Part shown: one piece after another, positions 49,528-58,354 of the stretch
Layout: the number at the start of each line of letters is the position of its first letter
Position numbering within the stretch: position 1 is the stretch's first letter
Assembly (NCBI GenBank): GCA_026192395.1
Contig: WACF01000001.1
Coordinates: 862,977 to 926,976, forward strand
Length of the DNA: 64,000 nucleotides
Source of the DNA: Proteobacteria bacterium 005FR1
GTDB taxonomy: Bacteria > Pseudomonadota > Gammaproteobacteria > Pseudomonadales > Cellvibrionaceae
Reading direction: 5' to 3'
Position numbers and translations under genes: made by a program
The notes under the pieces: generated by a model
Told to the model about the DNA's origin: nothing
The model's input: only the letters and a program-made list of their open reading frames with translations
The model's database searches: none

Positions 49528-51117
49528 ATGCATGTATTGATGGTTGCGGCAGAGAACGACGCCCTTCCGGGTGGCAAGGTGGGCGGCATCGGCGATGTCA
49601 TCCGCGATCTGCCGCCTGCGCTCGCTAACCAGGGGCAGGACGTTTCCGTTATCACGCCCGGCTACGGGCAGCTGTCCCGCGTGGCCGGTGCCGAACGAAT
49701 CGCGGTCCTTTCCGTGCCCTTCGCCGGATCGGAAGAAACCGTCGAGCTCTTCCGTGTGCCTGCGCCGATGCCGCAGTCCGGGGTCAGCAACTGGGTATTG
49801 GAACATGATTTGTTCGCCGCCGGTGGCGCGGGAACGATTTACTGCACCCGCGACCGCGAGCCCTTTGCAACCGACGCCAACAAATTTGCGCTGTTTTGTG
49901 CCTCGGTGGCGGAATGCCTCTACGAGGGCCTGCTGGGGGCGGTGGATGTGCTGCACTGCCACGACTGGCATGCAGCCGCCCTGCTCCTGCTACGCGAGTC
50001 GGCGTCCCGCTACGACTTCCTTCGGCAAATCCCGGCGGCTTACACGATTCACAATCTTTCCATTCAGGGCATTCGGCCGCTTGCCCACAACCGCTCTTCG
50101 CTGCAGGCATGGTTTCCCGGTTTGTCGCCGGATCACGACCTGATAGCGGATCCGCGGTATTCCGACTGCATCAATCTGATGCGCACCGGTATCAATTTAG
50201 CCGATCGGGTCCACGCGGTTTCGCCGAACTATGCGCGGGAAATTCTCGTTCCCAGCGACCACGAAAGTCACTACATCGGTGGCGAGCACCTGGAGTTGGA
50301 CCTGCGCAATGCCTACGATGGCGGTCGCCTGGTTGGAATTTTGAATGGCTGCGACTACAGCCAGACAAACAGCCGTCCTGTTGGCAAGGGACGCCTGTGT
50401 CAGATCATCGAGGCCAGCCTAGAGAAATGGGTGGACGACCGCTCTTCCATTCCCAGCGCCCATTTTCACGCGCTGCGCCGACTGGCCACCTGGCAGCGCA
50501 AGCGCAAGGCGGAAGACCTGGTACTCACCTCGGTGGGTCGATTGACCGAACAGAAGTGTCGACTGTTCACGGAGATGCTGAACGGCAAGACGGTGCTGGA
50601 CGGGATTCTGGAGCGATTGGGAGACGGTTTTTTCATCATGCTTGGCAGCGGTGAGGCGGCCTACGAAGAGTTCTTCACCCGCGCCATGGTCGCCCATCCG
50701 AATTTTCTGTTCCTGCAAGGTTACTCAGACGAACTCTCAGCGGCACTTTACAGCTACGGTGAGCTCTTTCTCATGCCGAGCAGTTTCGAGCCCTGCGGTA
50801 TCAGCCAGATGTTGGCAATGAGGGCAGGTACGCCCTGTCTGGTGCATTCGGTCGGTGGTCTCGCCGACACGGTGAGTGATAACGTCGACGGATTTTCATT
50901 TTCTGGAAGCGGTTTGCAGGAGCAGGCCCGCAACTTCGTTGCCCGTTTCGAGGCAGTGAAGAAGCTGAAAAAGGAAAAACCGCCAAAATGGCATGAGATC
51001 TGTCGTGCCGCATCAGCAGCTCGCTTTAGCTGGGACGACACCGCGCGGGCGATGCTGGAGCAGGTGTATCGTGCAGATCGCATCGCAATGCGATCCGTGG
51101 CCTCAGCGACCGTCTGA
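49528..51117 (+). CDS. glgA: Glycogen synthase
   Basis: 529 residues, family GT5, extends alpha-1,4-glucan from ADP-glucose. N-terminal nucleotide-sugar motif GGKVGGIGDVIRDLP (K17), DVLHCHDWHAA, AYTIHNLSIQG; C-terminal GT-B half with SVGRLTEQK, PSSFEPCGISQMLAMRAGTPCLVHSVGGLADTV. About 50 residues longer than E. coli GlgA, with an extra segment before the C-domain (about 285-325). It is separated from glgP by 125 bases of repeats and a hairpin, so its expression may be tuned apart from the rest. Last gene of the cluster. Confidence 0.94.
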   Translation: MHVLMVAAENDALPGGKVGGIGDVIRDLPPALANQGQDVSVITPGYGQLSRVAGAERIAVLSVPFAGSEETVELFRVPAPMPQSGVSNWVLEHDLFAAGGAGTIYCTRDREPFATDANKFALFCASVAECLYEGLLGAVDVLHCHDWHAAALLLLRESASRYDFLRQIPAAYTIHNLSIQGIRPLAHNRSSLQAWFPGLSPDHDLIADPRYSDCINLMRTGINLADRVHAVSPNYAREILVPSDHESHYIGGEHLELDLRNAYDGGRLVGILNGCDYSQTNSRPVGKGRLCQIIEASLEKWVDDRSSIPSAHFHALRRLATWQRKRKAEDLVLTSVGRLTEQKCRLFTEMLNGKTVLDGILERLGDGFFIMLGSGEAAYEEFFTRAMVAHPNFLFLQGYSDELSAALYSYGELFLMPSSFEPCGISQMLAMRAGTPCLVHSVGGLADTVSDNVDGFSFSGSGLQEQARNFVARFEAVKKLKKEKPPKWHEICRAASAARFSWDDTARAMLEQVYRADRIAMRSVASATV

Positions 51118-51159
51118 TTGCTGTGACACGAAAAGAAAATCTGGAAACGTAACTGTCTG

Positions 51160-51187
51160 GGCGGGCGCGAATGAGTTCGCGCCCGCC
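51160..51187. terminator. Hairpin between convergent genes
   Basis: Perfect 12-base stem GGCGGGCGCGAA with its complement around a TGAG loop, 43 bases after the glgA stop and 90 bases after the end of the facing KGG gene. No T run on either side; may still serve as a bidirectional end or RNA-stability element. Confidence 0.5.
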
Positions 51188-51277
51188 GCACTTCCCTTTG
51201 ATATCCCCCGATCCTCAGGTTTGATGAGAAAGACGTGAGGCTTCCTCGTTGCCTTCGAGTCAGGGGACAAAGAATTC

Positions 51278-51553
51278 CTACGGGTTCGGTCGATTGGTAC
51301 CGCTGGAACGGCCTCCCTTGCGACCTGCTGCACGTGCTTCTTCCGAAGTAAAGCGGTGCGCGGTTCCTTTTGCATGTGCAGCCTTGCCACCCTTGCGGCC
51401 GGCAGCCTGCGCTTCTTCAGATGTAAACTCGTGAGCAGTACCACGTGCATGTGCGGCCTTGCCGCCCTTGCTCGCGATCTCCCGTTGACGCTCTTTGTCC
51501 ATCGAGGCGAAGCCCTGGTTACCACTGCGCCGCCGCTGTTTTTCCTCTGCCAT
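51278..51553 (-). CDS. KGG-repeat stress protein (con-10 / Gsi-like)
   Basis: 91 residues with three KGG motifs in repeats of about 26 residues: REIASKGGKAAHARGTAHEF, AAGRKGGKAAHAKGTAHRF and AAGRKGGRSSG. This is the stress-induced acidophilic repeat of con-10 and YciG-like proteins, hydrophilic and probably disordered, linked to desiccation or general stress. Strong AGGAGG-type site (GGAGGTTTAC) before the ATG at 51553. A TGGCA-N6-TTGC sigma-54 element lies 84-99 bases upstream. Confidence 0.9.
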   Translation of the reverse strand: MAEEKQRRRSGNQGFASMDKERQREIASKGGKAAHARGTAHEFTSEEAQAAGRKGGKAAHAKGTAHRFTSEEARAAGRKGGRSSGTNRPNP

Positions 51554-51636
51554 GTAAACCTCCGAACAACTTAGTCACACTCGTCGGATTGGCGCCTGAT
51601 TACAAATTGCACAATCCGGTTAACGCACGACCAAAT

Positions 51637-51652
51637 CGCAAGCTGTATGCCA
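51637..51652 (-). promoter_or_regulatory. Sigma-54 (-24/-12) promoter candidate
   Basis: Minus-strand TGGCATACAGCTTGCG: TGGCA-N6-TTGC and GG-N10-GC. Start predicted near 51626, about 70 bases before the KGG gene. Confidence 0.7.
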
Positions 51653-51924
51653 ACCGAGGCCACATGCGCATGTGCTTTTTTTGTTCAGTTTTCAGGAAAA
51701 ACGCTCCAATTTGTTGCGCTTAAATTTCAGTAATCAGATCGAATAAGAACAGCCTGAAATTATTACCCGCCGACGACGCAAACATTGCAATGGCTGAGTT
51801 AGCGGGGAAAAACGCTGAGCTTCTGCCACTTTCATGCTCGAAGTCCTTCTTCATCCTTGCTCTTCTTCCTCAACCAGTTTTTCCGATTCTTCTGTTTTTC
51901 GCCCGGTTGATTCGCGCCGACCAC

Positions 51925-51940
51925 TGGCCTGCAAATTGCT
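51925..51940 (+). promoter_or_regulatory. Sigma-54 (-24/-12) promoter candidate
   Basis: TGGCCTGCAAATTGCT: TGGC at -24, TTGCT at -12, GG-N10-GC. Start predicted near 51951, 86 bases before the DUF2383 gene. Confidence 0.6.
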
Positions 51941-52036
51941 CCTCTTCCCACAGTGGAGAGGCTAAAGTCCTGGCGCTTGATTCGCGAGGATGCCAAGGCA
52001 AAGGACTGCTCTAACTGATGTATTCGGGAGCGCTTT

Positions 52037-52492
52037 ATGGGACAGGCAGCTAGAAGTCACGCAAACGACTTTGTCATCGAGGAGCTGAATAGAGTCCTCA
52101 ATCTGGATTACGATGCAATCAAGGCCTACGAAGCGGCTATCGAGCGATTGCACGACCCTTCGTATCAGTCGCGCCTGGAATCTTTCAAACAAGACCACGT
52201 CCGGCACACGCAAAACCTCGCCGCCATTGTCAGCGAATACGGTGGCGAACCCGCGAGCCATGCCGACGTCAAGTCGGTCCTTACTCAGGGTAAGGTGGTG
52301 ATAGGCAATATCGTTGGTGATCTCGGCGTGCTGAAAGCGATGAACTCCAATGAGCGTGTGACCAACGGGGTTTACGAACAGGCCCTTTCCAAGCTTGCCA
52401 GCAAGCCTGACATCGTCAGGGTTCTGAAGGAGAACCTGACCGACGAGCGACGGCACAAGGACTGGATTGAGCAGGCGCTAAAGGCGAGTTGA
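52037..52492 (+). CDS. DUF2383 ferritin-like protein
   Basis: 151 residues, helical, with YDAIKAYEAAIERL and DHVRHTQNLAAIV as two ferritin-type helices and a final DERRHKDWIEQAL. This is the DUF2383 / PA2169-type four-helix family, whose members are often stress or anaerobiosis induced; metal-binding potential comes from Glu/His pairs (E..xxH) but the metal is unknown. CGGGAG before the ATG. Driven, by position, from the sigma-54 element at 51925. Confidence 0.85.
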   Translation: MGQAARSHANDFVIEELNRVLNLDYDAIKAYEAAIERLHDPSYQSRLESFKQDHVRHTQNLAAIVSEYGGEPASHADVKSVLTQGKVVIGNIVGDLGVLKAMNSNERVTNGVYEQALSKLASKPDIVRVLKENLTDERRHKDWIEQALKAS

Positions 52493-52497
52493 TAGAG

Positions 52498-52513
52498 TGG
52501 ACGCGATCTTGCG
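52498..52513 (+). promoter_or_regulatory. Sigma-54 (-24/-12) promoter candidate
   Basis: TGGACGCGATCTTGCG has GG-N10-GC and TTGC at -12; -24 lacks the CA. It begins five bases after the DUF2383 stop and 68 bases before the small acidic gene. Confidence 0.45.
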
Positions 52514-52565
52514 ACTGTTTTTGCAGTCGAGTTGGGTTAATTGACTAGCAGTGAGTGGCAGAGAT

Positions 52566-52736
52566 ATGACGAAACCGAGCGAAAACAGCAAGCAGACACA
52601 GACACCGGAAGAGCAGAAGCAGCGGCAGGAAGATCGGGAGAAAGGGAGCAGCGAACACAATCAGGAACTGCTGGACGAGGGCATCGAAGAGAGCTTTCCG
52701 GCCAGCGATCCACCTTCCGTTTCGCACATCGATTGA
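52566..52736 (+). CDS. Small acidic conserved protein (56 aa, EESFPASDPPS type)
   Basis: The product is hydrophilic, Gln/Glu/Lys-rich (EEQKQRQEDREKGSS), and ends in GIEESFPASDPPSVSHID, a tail shared by many small proteobacterial proteins of unknown role. ATG at 52566; a GTG 15 bases earlier has no better site. The terminator at 52756 follows. Setting and size match the other stress-type small genes. Confidence 0.7.
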   Translation: MTKPSENSKQTQTPEEQKQRQEDREKGSSEHNQELLDEGIEESFPASDPPSVSHID

Positions 52737-52755
52737 ATGCGCGAATCACTTCGGG

Positions 52756-52786
52756 GCGCCACCGCAGGTTAGCGGGAGGCGCTTTC
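52756..52786 (+). terminator. Rho-independent terminator
   Basis: Stem GCGCC-A-CCGC / GCGG-GA-GGCGC with a six-base loop, followed by TTTCTT. Twenty bases after the small acidic gene. Confidence 0.65.
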
Positions 52787-52824
52787 TTCACTCTTTGAGT
52801 TTCCTTCCGACTCGTTCTCGCGAG

Positions 52825-53703
52825 TTATTCTTCTTCCAGTGAGCGAAGATAGTAGACCATCCATTGCGCATGCAATTGCGACACGTTGAGGTTGGGCATC
52901 GTGGTTTTTGGATCAACCTCTCGGGGAAAGCGAATCCAGCGAATCAGATTCTCGTCGGTGTTGGCGAGCACGCCGGCAATGAATGAACGACCGGTGACTC
53001 CCCCGAGCGGCGGTCCGACTTGGCTGTCCGCGGCAATCACGCCCGGAATTTCGTGGCAACTCCCACAGTTATATTGTTGCAGGGCCACTCTTCCGTATTC
53101 CACCAAGTTGCGGTCGGGGTCGGGCTCGAACGCGCCCGCCGCTTCCAATGAGCCGAAACGCTCAGCGGCACGCTCGCGAAGTGCCAGATATTCGGGTGTG
53201 GTCAAATGAGGAACCTGCTTGATAAAAGCGACCACCTGCCAAATCTCCCGGTCGTCCATCCGATATCGCCAAGCTGGCATGCCCGACATCTTGATGCCGT
53301 TTTCGGTCAGCCAGAATATCTCGGCGGGACTTCGCTCGAATGCGAAGCTCGCAAGGGCGGTCGGTGCCGGCATCATCCCCAGTGCGAAGCTGTCGGGACC
53401 CACGCCGGGCGCGCCGTGGCATTCGCGGCAGTGGCGTTCGTATAGCGCAAGCCCGGCAAGCGCATCCACCGATTCCAGATCGGGGACTTCGACTCGGTCG
53501 GACCTCACTGCAACAGCCCGTGTCATTGCATACTGGAGTACCTTGTAAACCGGCCGCAGGTGCTGCTCCAGGGCTGAAACGTTGTACCACCCGGAGTAAA
53601 GCAGTCCGTAGCCGAACAGCAGCGCAGCAAAGCCCAGCGCGGCGATCACCGCCAGCGTTCGCTTTGCCGGTCTGACCAGCCCTGTCTTGGGTGAAACCTT
53701 CAT
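52825..53703 (-). CDS. Di-haem cytochrome c, membrane-anchored
   Basis: 292 residues. One N-terminal membrane helix (about 15-37), then two c-type haem sites: C92-x2-C95-H96 (CRECH) with a possible Met ligand in KMSGMPAW, and C213-x2-C216-H217 (CGSCH). The second domain is clearly related to the single-haem lipoprotein encoded next to it (both have QVGPPL, IAG-L-N and MPNL blocks), so one probably arose by duplication. Last gene of the cytochrome oxidase operon; it should carry electrons to the oxidase in the periplasm. Start ATG 53703 from the family-like N-terminus. Confidence 0.85.
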   Translation of the reverse strand: MKVSPKTGLVRPAKRTLAVIAALGFAALLFGYGLLYSGWYNVSALEQHLRPVYKVLQYAMTRAVAVRSDRVEVPDLESVDALAGLALYERHCRECHGAPGVGPDSFALGMMPAPTALASFAFERSPAEIFWLTENGIKMSGMPAWRYRMDDREIWQVVAFIKQVPHLTTPEYLALRERAAERFGSLEAAGAFEPDPDRNLVEYGRVALQQYNCGSCHEIPGVIAADSQVGPPLGGVTGRSFIAGVLANTDENLIRWIRFPREVDPKTTMPNLNVSQLHAQWMVYYLRSLEEE

Positions 53704-53737
53704 CGACAGCACCCGATAGTATCTGGTGGGAAGAGCT

Positions 53738-54166
53738 TCAAAATTCCTCCCCCGTCTGGATGTTCCTTCGCCCTTGTGAATACAGGTAGGCCGCGATGTC
53801 CCTTGCCTGGTCCTCGGAGAGTCCGAGATTCGGCATCGCGGAATTGGGCGCAAAACGCTGCGGCTCAGCGATCCAGGCCGCAAGTGTGTCGAAATGGTTG
53901 GGGAGTATGCCAGCGATATAGGCGCGCTCGGCCAGGCCTTCCAACGGCGGTCCCACCTGGCCGTTCGCAGACGGGATGCCGGGAATGCGATGACAACTGC
54001 CGCAACCAACCTGCTCCGCCAGTTGCCGCCCGCGCTTCACGTCAGCCCGCGCAGGCAGTTCGGGAACGCTTGCGCGTTCACCGCAGCCGCTAAGCAGGGC
54101 AAGGGCGATCGGTAACATGAGCCGCCAGAGCTTGCCAATAATCACCACCTTATTACCCACGACCAT
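53738..54166 (-). CDS. Cytochrome c lipoprotein
   Basis: 142 residues. Lipobox LSGC (C28) predicts lipid anchoring; one haem site CGSCH (residues 55-59) and a Met ligand in SAMPNLGLS. Related to the second haem domain of the downstream protein. ATG 54166 has a tight AGGA before it; an internal ATG at 54118 would shorten the signal. Three bases after the end of the small membrane-protein gene. Confidence 0.85.
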   Translation of the reverse strand: MVVGNKVVIIGKLWRLMLPIALALLSGCGERASVPELPARADVKRGRQLAEQVGCGSCHRIPGIPSANGQVGPPLEGLAERAYIAGILPNHFDTLAAWIAEPQRFAPNSAMPNLGLSEDQARDIAAYLYSQGRRNIQTGEEF

Positions 54167-54169
54167 TCC

Positions 54170-54568
54170 TCAGGCGACGCATACGGGAAACACAAAGTTG
54201 GGGATGCCCTCCACCACGATAAGCACTGCCATCGCCACGTTCATGAAGCAGCCACTGCGCGCCATGAAGATGATGCGATGTACGGTGGTATCGCCGCTCC
54301 CACCGCGACAGCGCTGCCAGTTCGTCCATGTGAGCCAAATACCGGCTATCGCCAAAGCTAACGTGGCCAGGGTCGTCCCGTGGAGGATCAACTTGAGCGT
54401 GGAGCTCTGCAGTACGCCCGGGTTCTGGCAGTGCCACTCCACAAGGCTGTAACTGATGGATAGATGAAGGACCCAGGCGACAATGCCGATAAACCAACCC
54501 AGCCAGAGAACCCCCGTCCCCGGCAAAGGGCTTTCATTCTGTTTGCGCTCAGCTTCTCCGGGAATCAT
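54170..54568 (-). CDS. Small membrane protein in the cytochrome oxidase operon
   Basis: 132 residues, three to four membrane helices (GVLWLGWFIGIVAWVLHLSISY, LILHGTTLATLALAIAGIWLTW, NVAMAVLIVVEGIPNFVFP). No family named with confidence; such proteins often accompany caa3-type oxidases. ATG at 54568 is chosen; a TTG nine bases earlier lacks a ribosome site. H residues in the first and second helices could matter for cofactor binding or assembly. Confidence 0.7.
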   Translation of the reverse strand: MIPGEAERKQNESPLPGTGVLWLGWFIGIVAWVLHLSISYSLVEWHCQNPGVLQSSTLKLILHGTTLATLALAIAGIWLTWTNWQRCRGGSGDTTVHRIIFMARSGCFMNVAMAVLIVVEGIPNFVFPVCVA

Positions 54569-54580
54569 CTCAAACAATCT

Positions 54581-55216
54581 CTAGATCAGTCTCGGCACCC
54601 AGTACAGGACGAAGTAAAAGGGAATCCAGGCCAGCGCCACGAAGTTCCAGTACATCGTATCCACGATCACGCCAATCTGCCGCTGCTTGTTGAGATAGCC
54701 GACCATGCCCGCGATCGCAATCACAAATGTGCCGATTGCCGCCGACACCACATGGACAAAGTGAAAACCGGACAGGGTCCATACCAGTGAGCCGTAAACA
54801 TGCTCGTCCCAGCGAAAGCGCAGCTCTCCGAACTTCTGCCAGCGCAAAAGCAGAACCATGCAGGCGAGCAGCACCGATGCCAGCGTATAAACTACAAAGC
54901 GCTTGACCTGATTACGATCGATGGCGCGTCCAGCCAGGTACATGGTCACGCAACTCACCAGCAAAATACCCAGAGAAAAACTGGGAATGATGACGTCTGG
55001 AAGCGGTAGTTCCGGGGGCAGCCATTCATCTGCCCGCATTTGCAAATAGAAGTAGCTGGCGGTAAAGGTCAGTACCACCATCATTTCGATAATAATCAAG
55101 CCGATGATTCCCCACCAGATTGGCGCCACACGGCGCAAAGGGAAACGTGAAAACTCGCGGACGTCCACGACGACGCTTATGTTCGGACCTGGATCCGGGC
55201 GTGCGCCTTTTTCCAT
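54581..55216 (-). CDS. ctaE: Cytochrome c oxidase subunit III
   Basis: 211 residues with five membrane helices, ending VDTMYWNFVALAWIPFYFVLYWVPRL; SGFHFVHVVSAAIGT and the WHFVD-like VDTMYWNFV block are family marks. It supports proton uptake stability of the oxidase and has no redox centre. ATG at 55216, 11 bases after the subunit I stop. Confidence 0.9.
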   Translation of the reverse strand: MEKGARPDPGPNISVVVDVREFSRFPLRRVAPIWWGIIGLIIIEMMVVLTFTASYFYLQMRADEWLPPELPLPDVIIPSFSLGILLVSCVTMYLAGRAIDRNQVKRFVVYTLASVLLACMVLLLRWQKFGELRFRWDEHVYGSLVWTLSGFHFVHVVSAAIGTFVIAIAGMVGYLNKQRQIGVIVDTMYWNFVALAWIPFYFVLYWVPRLI

Positions 55217-55226
55217 ATCTGCCTCT

Positions 55227-57119
55227 CTATTCTTTCTGCCACGGGCGGCGCGGCCAAAGCCAGCCGACAATCATCAGGAAGCTGACAAAGAAGGCCCAGA
55301 CGAAGAGCAAGGGGATGTACATGACTCCCACAAAGCCGAAGGCGACCGCCACGGCGAGGAAAAACGGCCATGGCGAAGGACTGGGCATCACCTGCGCGGC
55401 TTGCGGCTCCGCATCCAACACGGTGGTGAGCAGAATCTCCCGACGATCCGCGCGCAGCCCGCCCACCACCGGACGCTCACCAGTTCTCGCCACGTCCCAC
55501 ATCGGCGATCGACTGCTCACCACCGGGATATGCCGATGGTTGTAATTCGCGGGCGGCGAATCAGTGGCCCACTCCAGCGTGTCCGCGTTCCAGGGATTGC
55601 TCCCCGCCGGGTCGCCGGTGCGGTAGCTGACAACTGCATTGTAGAAAGTGAGAAAGAAACCAAAGGCCAACAGAAAGGCGCTAAACGTAATAAAAAAATT
55701 GTAGTCGCCCCAGCCCATGTCGTTCAGGTAGGTATAAACACGGCGCGGCATGCCTTCGAGCCCCAACTGGTGCATGGGGAAGAACGTCAGGTTGATACCG
55801 ATGAAAATCAGCGCGAAGCTCCAGCGTCCGACCCGTTCCGACATCAGCCGCCCCACTACTTTGGGATACCAGTAATAGAGCGCGGCAAAGAACGGCAGCA
55901 CCGCGCCACCGATCAGCACGTAGTGAAAGTGCGCGACTACAAAATAGGTATCGTGCACCTGGGTGTCGAAGGGAACGGAAGCGACCATCACGCCGGTAAG
56001 CCCGCCGATCACGAAAATCGCAAAAAAACCAAGAATAAAAAGCATTGGCATCGCGAAACGTATTTGCCTTCCCCACAGCGACGCAATCCAGCAGAAGATC
56101 TGAATTCCGCTGGGAATTGCAACCATGGCGCTGGCCGCGGTAAAGAAACTGAGGCCAAGCTGCGGCAGGCCGGTGGTAAACATGTGGTGCACCCAGAGAC
56201 CAAATGAAACGAAGCCGATCGCTACCAGCGACAACACCAGTGCCGTATAGCCAAACACCTGTCGGCCGGTGAATGTGGTAATGATTGTCGACACCACACC
56301 AAGCGCCGGCACCAGGATGATGTAAACCTCCGGGTGGCCGAAGAACCAGAACAAATGCTGCCAGAGCAAGGGGTCACCGCCGCCACCGGGAACGAAAAAC
56401 AGTGTCTGAAAAGTGCGGTCCAGATAAAGGAGCACGCTGCCCACGATAACCGCTGGCATCGCGAACACAATCATGAAGGACATCACCAGAATTGCCCATA
56501 CAAACAGAGGCATGCGGTTGAGTGACATGCCCGGGGCGCGCTGCCGGAGGATCGTGACAATCAGTTCCACCGCTGCGGTCAGGGCCGACAGCTCGATGAA
56601 GGTGATCATGGTTGTCCAGACACTTGGCCCTTTGCCGGGCGTAAAAAAGTCATCGGCCAGAGGCACATAGCTGAACCAGCCGACGCCGGGAGCCGCACCG
56701 ACGAACAGAGAAATGTAGAGAACGATTCCGGCGATCAGGTAAACGTAATATCCGAATGCATTCAGCCGGGGAAAGGCCATGTCGCGCGTTCCAAGCATCA
56801 GCGGTACCAGGTAGATGCCGAGCCCTTCCATCGCCGGGATCGCGAAGAAGAACATCATGGTGAGGCCGTGCATCGTGAACAGCTCGTTGTACAGGTCTGG
56901 GCTGATCAGATTGATTTCAGGCTGACTCAGTTGCAGGCGCATCAGCAGCGCCAGTACGCCAGCAAGGGCGAAGAAAATCAGCGATGTCACGATGAAGCGC
57001 AAGCCGATCTTGCGCTGGTTCACGTGGGTGAACCAGCCAAAGAACCCTGGTGGCGATTGCCAGGTCTTGGCCAGCAGCTCGGTGGCCTGCGGCGAGTCGT
57101 CGAAACAGGCTTCAGTCAA
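55227..57119 (-). CDS. ctaD: Cytochrome c oxidase subunit I with C-terminal extension
   Basis: 630 residues. Haem-copper core with 12 predicted helices: low-spin haem ligands in LFTMHGLTMMFFFAIP and HDTYFVVAHFHYVL, CuB ligands in FWFFGHPEVYIILVPALG and HHMFTTG. It reduces oxygen and pumps protons. The last 70 residues (after about 560) add two more membrane helices (WPFFLAVAVAFGFVGVMYI, LLFVWAFFVSFLMIVGWL), like a fused subunit IV. Start is TTG at 57119 behind AGGAG; the nearby ATG is out of frame. Confidence 0.93.
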   Translation of the reverse strand: MTEACFDDSPQATELLAKTWQSPPGFFGWFTHVNQRKIGLRFIVTSLIFFALAGVLALLMRLQLSQPEINLISPDLYNELFTMHGLTMMFFFAIPAMEGLGIYLVPLMLGTRDMAFPRLNAFGYYVYLIAGIVLYISLFVGAAPGVGWFSYVPLADDFFTPGKGPSVWTTMITFIELSALTAAVELIVTILRQRAPGMSLNRMPLFVWAILVMSFMIVFAMPAVIVGSVLLYLDRTFQTLFFVPGGGGDPLLWQHLFWFFGHPEVYIILVPALGVVSTIITTFTGRQVFGYTALVLSLVAIGFVSFGLWVHHMFTTGLPQLGLSFFTAASAMVAIPSGIQIFCWIASLWGRQIRFAMPMLFILGFFAIFVIGGLTGVMVASVPFDTQVHDTYFVVAHFHYVLIGGAVLPFFAALYYWYPKVVGRLMSERVGRWSFALIFIGINLTFFPMHQLGLEGMPRRVYTYLNDMGWGDYNFFITFSAFLLAFGFFLTFYNAVVSYRTGDPAGSNPWNADTLEWATDSPPANYNHRHIPVVSSRSPMWDVARTGERPVVGGLRADRREILLTTVLDAEPQAAQVMPSPSPWPFFLAVAVAFGFVGVMYIPLLFVWAFFVSFLMIVGWLWPRRPWQKE

Positions 57120-57164
57120 TCATCACTCCTGTGCATTGGTCATAGCCGGGCTTGTTCTGCACAT

Positions 57165-58196
57165 TCATTCCAGCGTCTCGAGGTAAACCGTCAAGGCCGT
57201 AAGCTCTTCGGGCTCCAGCAGAGTGCGGGGCATGAACACACCTTCCTTGACGCTGTGCGGGTCCGATATCCAGCCACCGAGGTGACCGCGGGTGTTGGGA
57301 ATCGTCACCGCCGCCAAGGTGCGGCGAGAAGCCAGATGAGTGAGATCGGGGCCGATGTTTCCCTGCGCGTCAGTTCCACGCACGGTGTGACAGCTCGCGC
57401 AGCCACGATCAAGAAATACTTCGAGACCGAAACGAGCCCGCGGATTTTCCGGCATTTCGGCAGGCGCGGCCTGCCGCTCTAGCCAACGGCGAAAATCCGT
57501 CTCTGCTTCCGCAATCACGAGAAAGGCCATCAGCGCGTGCTGCACGCCGCAGAATTCCGCGCATTGGCCGCGGTAAACACCGGCTTTTTCAGCAGTAAAC
57601 CAGGTGGAGTTGAGCTGACCGGGCATCACGTCGGTTTTACCGTGGAGTTGCGGCACCCAGAAACTGTGAATGACATCAGCGGAAATCAACTGAACTTCCA
57701 CCGGGCGGCCTACGGGCACATGGATCTCGTTGGCGGTACTGGCGATCACCTTCCCGTCTTGATCCAGGTAGTCCACCTGCCACCACCACATCCATCCGGT
57801 GACGCGCACCCTCATTACGTTTGGCGGTGGATCTGCCGCAATGGAGCGGCCGAGCATCAAGCTGCCGCCAACCAGCGTCAGCAAGATCACCAGCGGAATC
57901 GCCACACCGGCAGCGATCACGAGGTTCCGGCTGGCGCTCTCGCCGAGTCCGCTGTTCGGCCTTCGCGCACGCCAAAGCCCCACCGCAAGCAAGAGCATCA
58001 CCGCCAGGAAGATGACGGCGCCGACCCAGAACATGGCCCACCAGAGCCAAACGATTCCTTCGGCGTGGTCGCTGACGGGCTCGAAGACAGTCTGTTCGTT
58101 CTGGGCCCGAGCAGTGGATGCCATTACACAGGAAAGCAGCGAGCCAAGCCCGCAGCTCATTCTGTTGCCGGTATGGGCGTTCCGTTTTACGATCAT
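57165..58196 (-). CDS. ctaC: Cytochrome c oxidase subunit II with fused cytochrome c
   Basis: 343 residues from ATG 58196. Signal peptide, two membrane helices (about 48-72, 87-110), cupredoxin domain with the CuA set (H in DVIHSFWVP, then QCAEFCGVQHALM) and a C-terminal haem c site CASCH (about residue 268), which makes it a caa3-type subunit II. MWWWQVDYLD is the electron-entry tryptophan region. First gene of the six-gene operon. Weak ribosome site; a longer frame upstream starts with TTG and is less likely. Confidence 0.92.
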   Translation of the reverse strand: MIVKRNAHTGNRMSCGLGSLLSCVMASTARAQNEQTVFEPVSDHAEGIVWLWWAMFWVGAVIFLAVMLLLAVGLWRARRPNSGLGESASRNLVIAAGVAIPLVILLTLVGGSLMLGRSIAADPPPNVMRVRVTGWMWWWQVDYLDQDGKVIASTANEIHVPVGRPVEVQLISADVIHSFWVPQLHGKTDVMPGQLNSTWFTAEKAGVYRGQCAEFCGVQHALMAFLVIAEAETDFRRWLERQAAPAEMPENPRARFGLEVFLDRGCASCHTVRGTDAQGNIGPDLTHLASRRTLAAVTIPNTRGHLGGWISDPHSVKEGVFMPRTLLEPEELTALTVYLETLE

Positions 58197-58354
58197 CAGA
58201 TCACGAGTGCTTCGGGTCGATGGCAGGCGGCTAACTTTGCCGCCAATGGTGAGAATTGCCGGTGAGGCAAGCAATAATTATGCTGAGGTTCAGAAGCCGG
58301 CGTCGGCAACGGCGCTGAAATATTTACAGCGCCGGCCACTCGGTACGTGATCAG

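Larger units (their letters stand above)
51554..52036. other. Divergent regulatory region with two sigma-54 elements
   Basis: No gene is supported. Two -24/-12 elements point outward: 51637-51652 (leftward, KGG gene) and 51925-51940 (rightward, DUF2383 gene). Between them is a 14-base perfect palindrome CACATGCGCATGTG (51661-51674) close to the leftward promoter and AT-rich DNA with several A/T tracts, possible activator or IHF sites. Confidence 0.55.
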
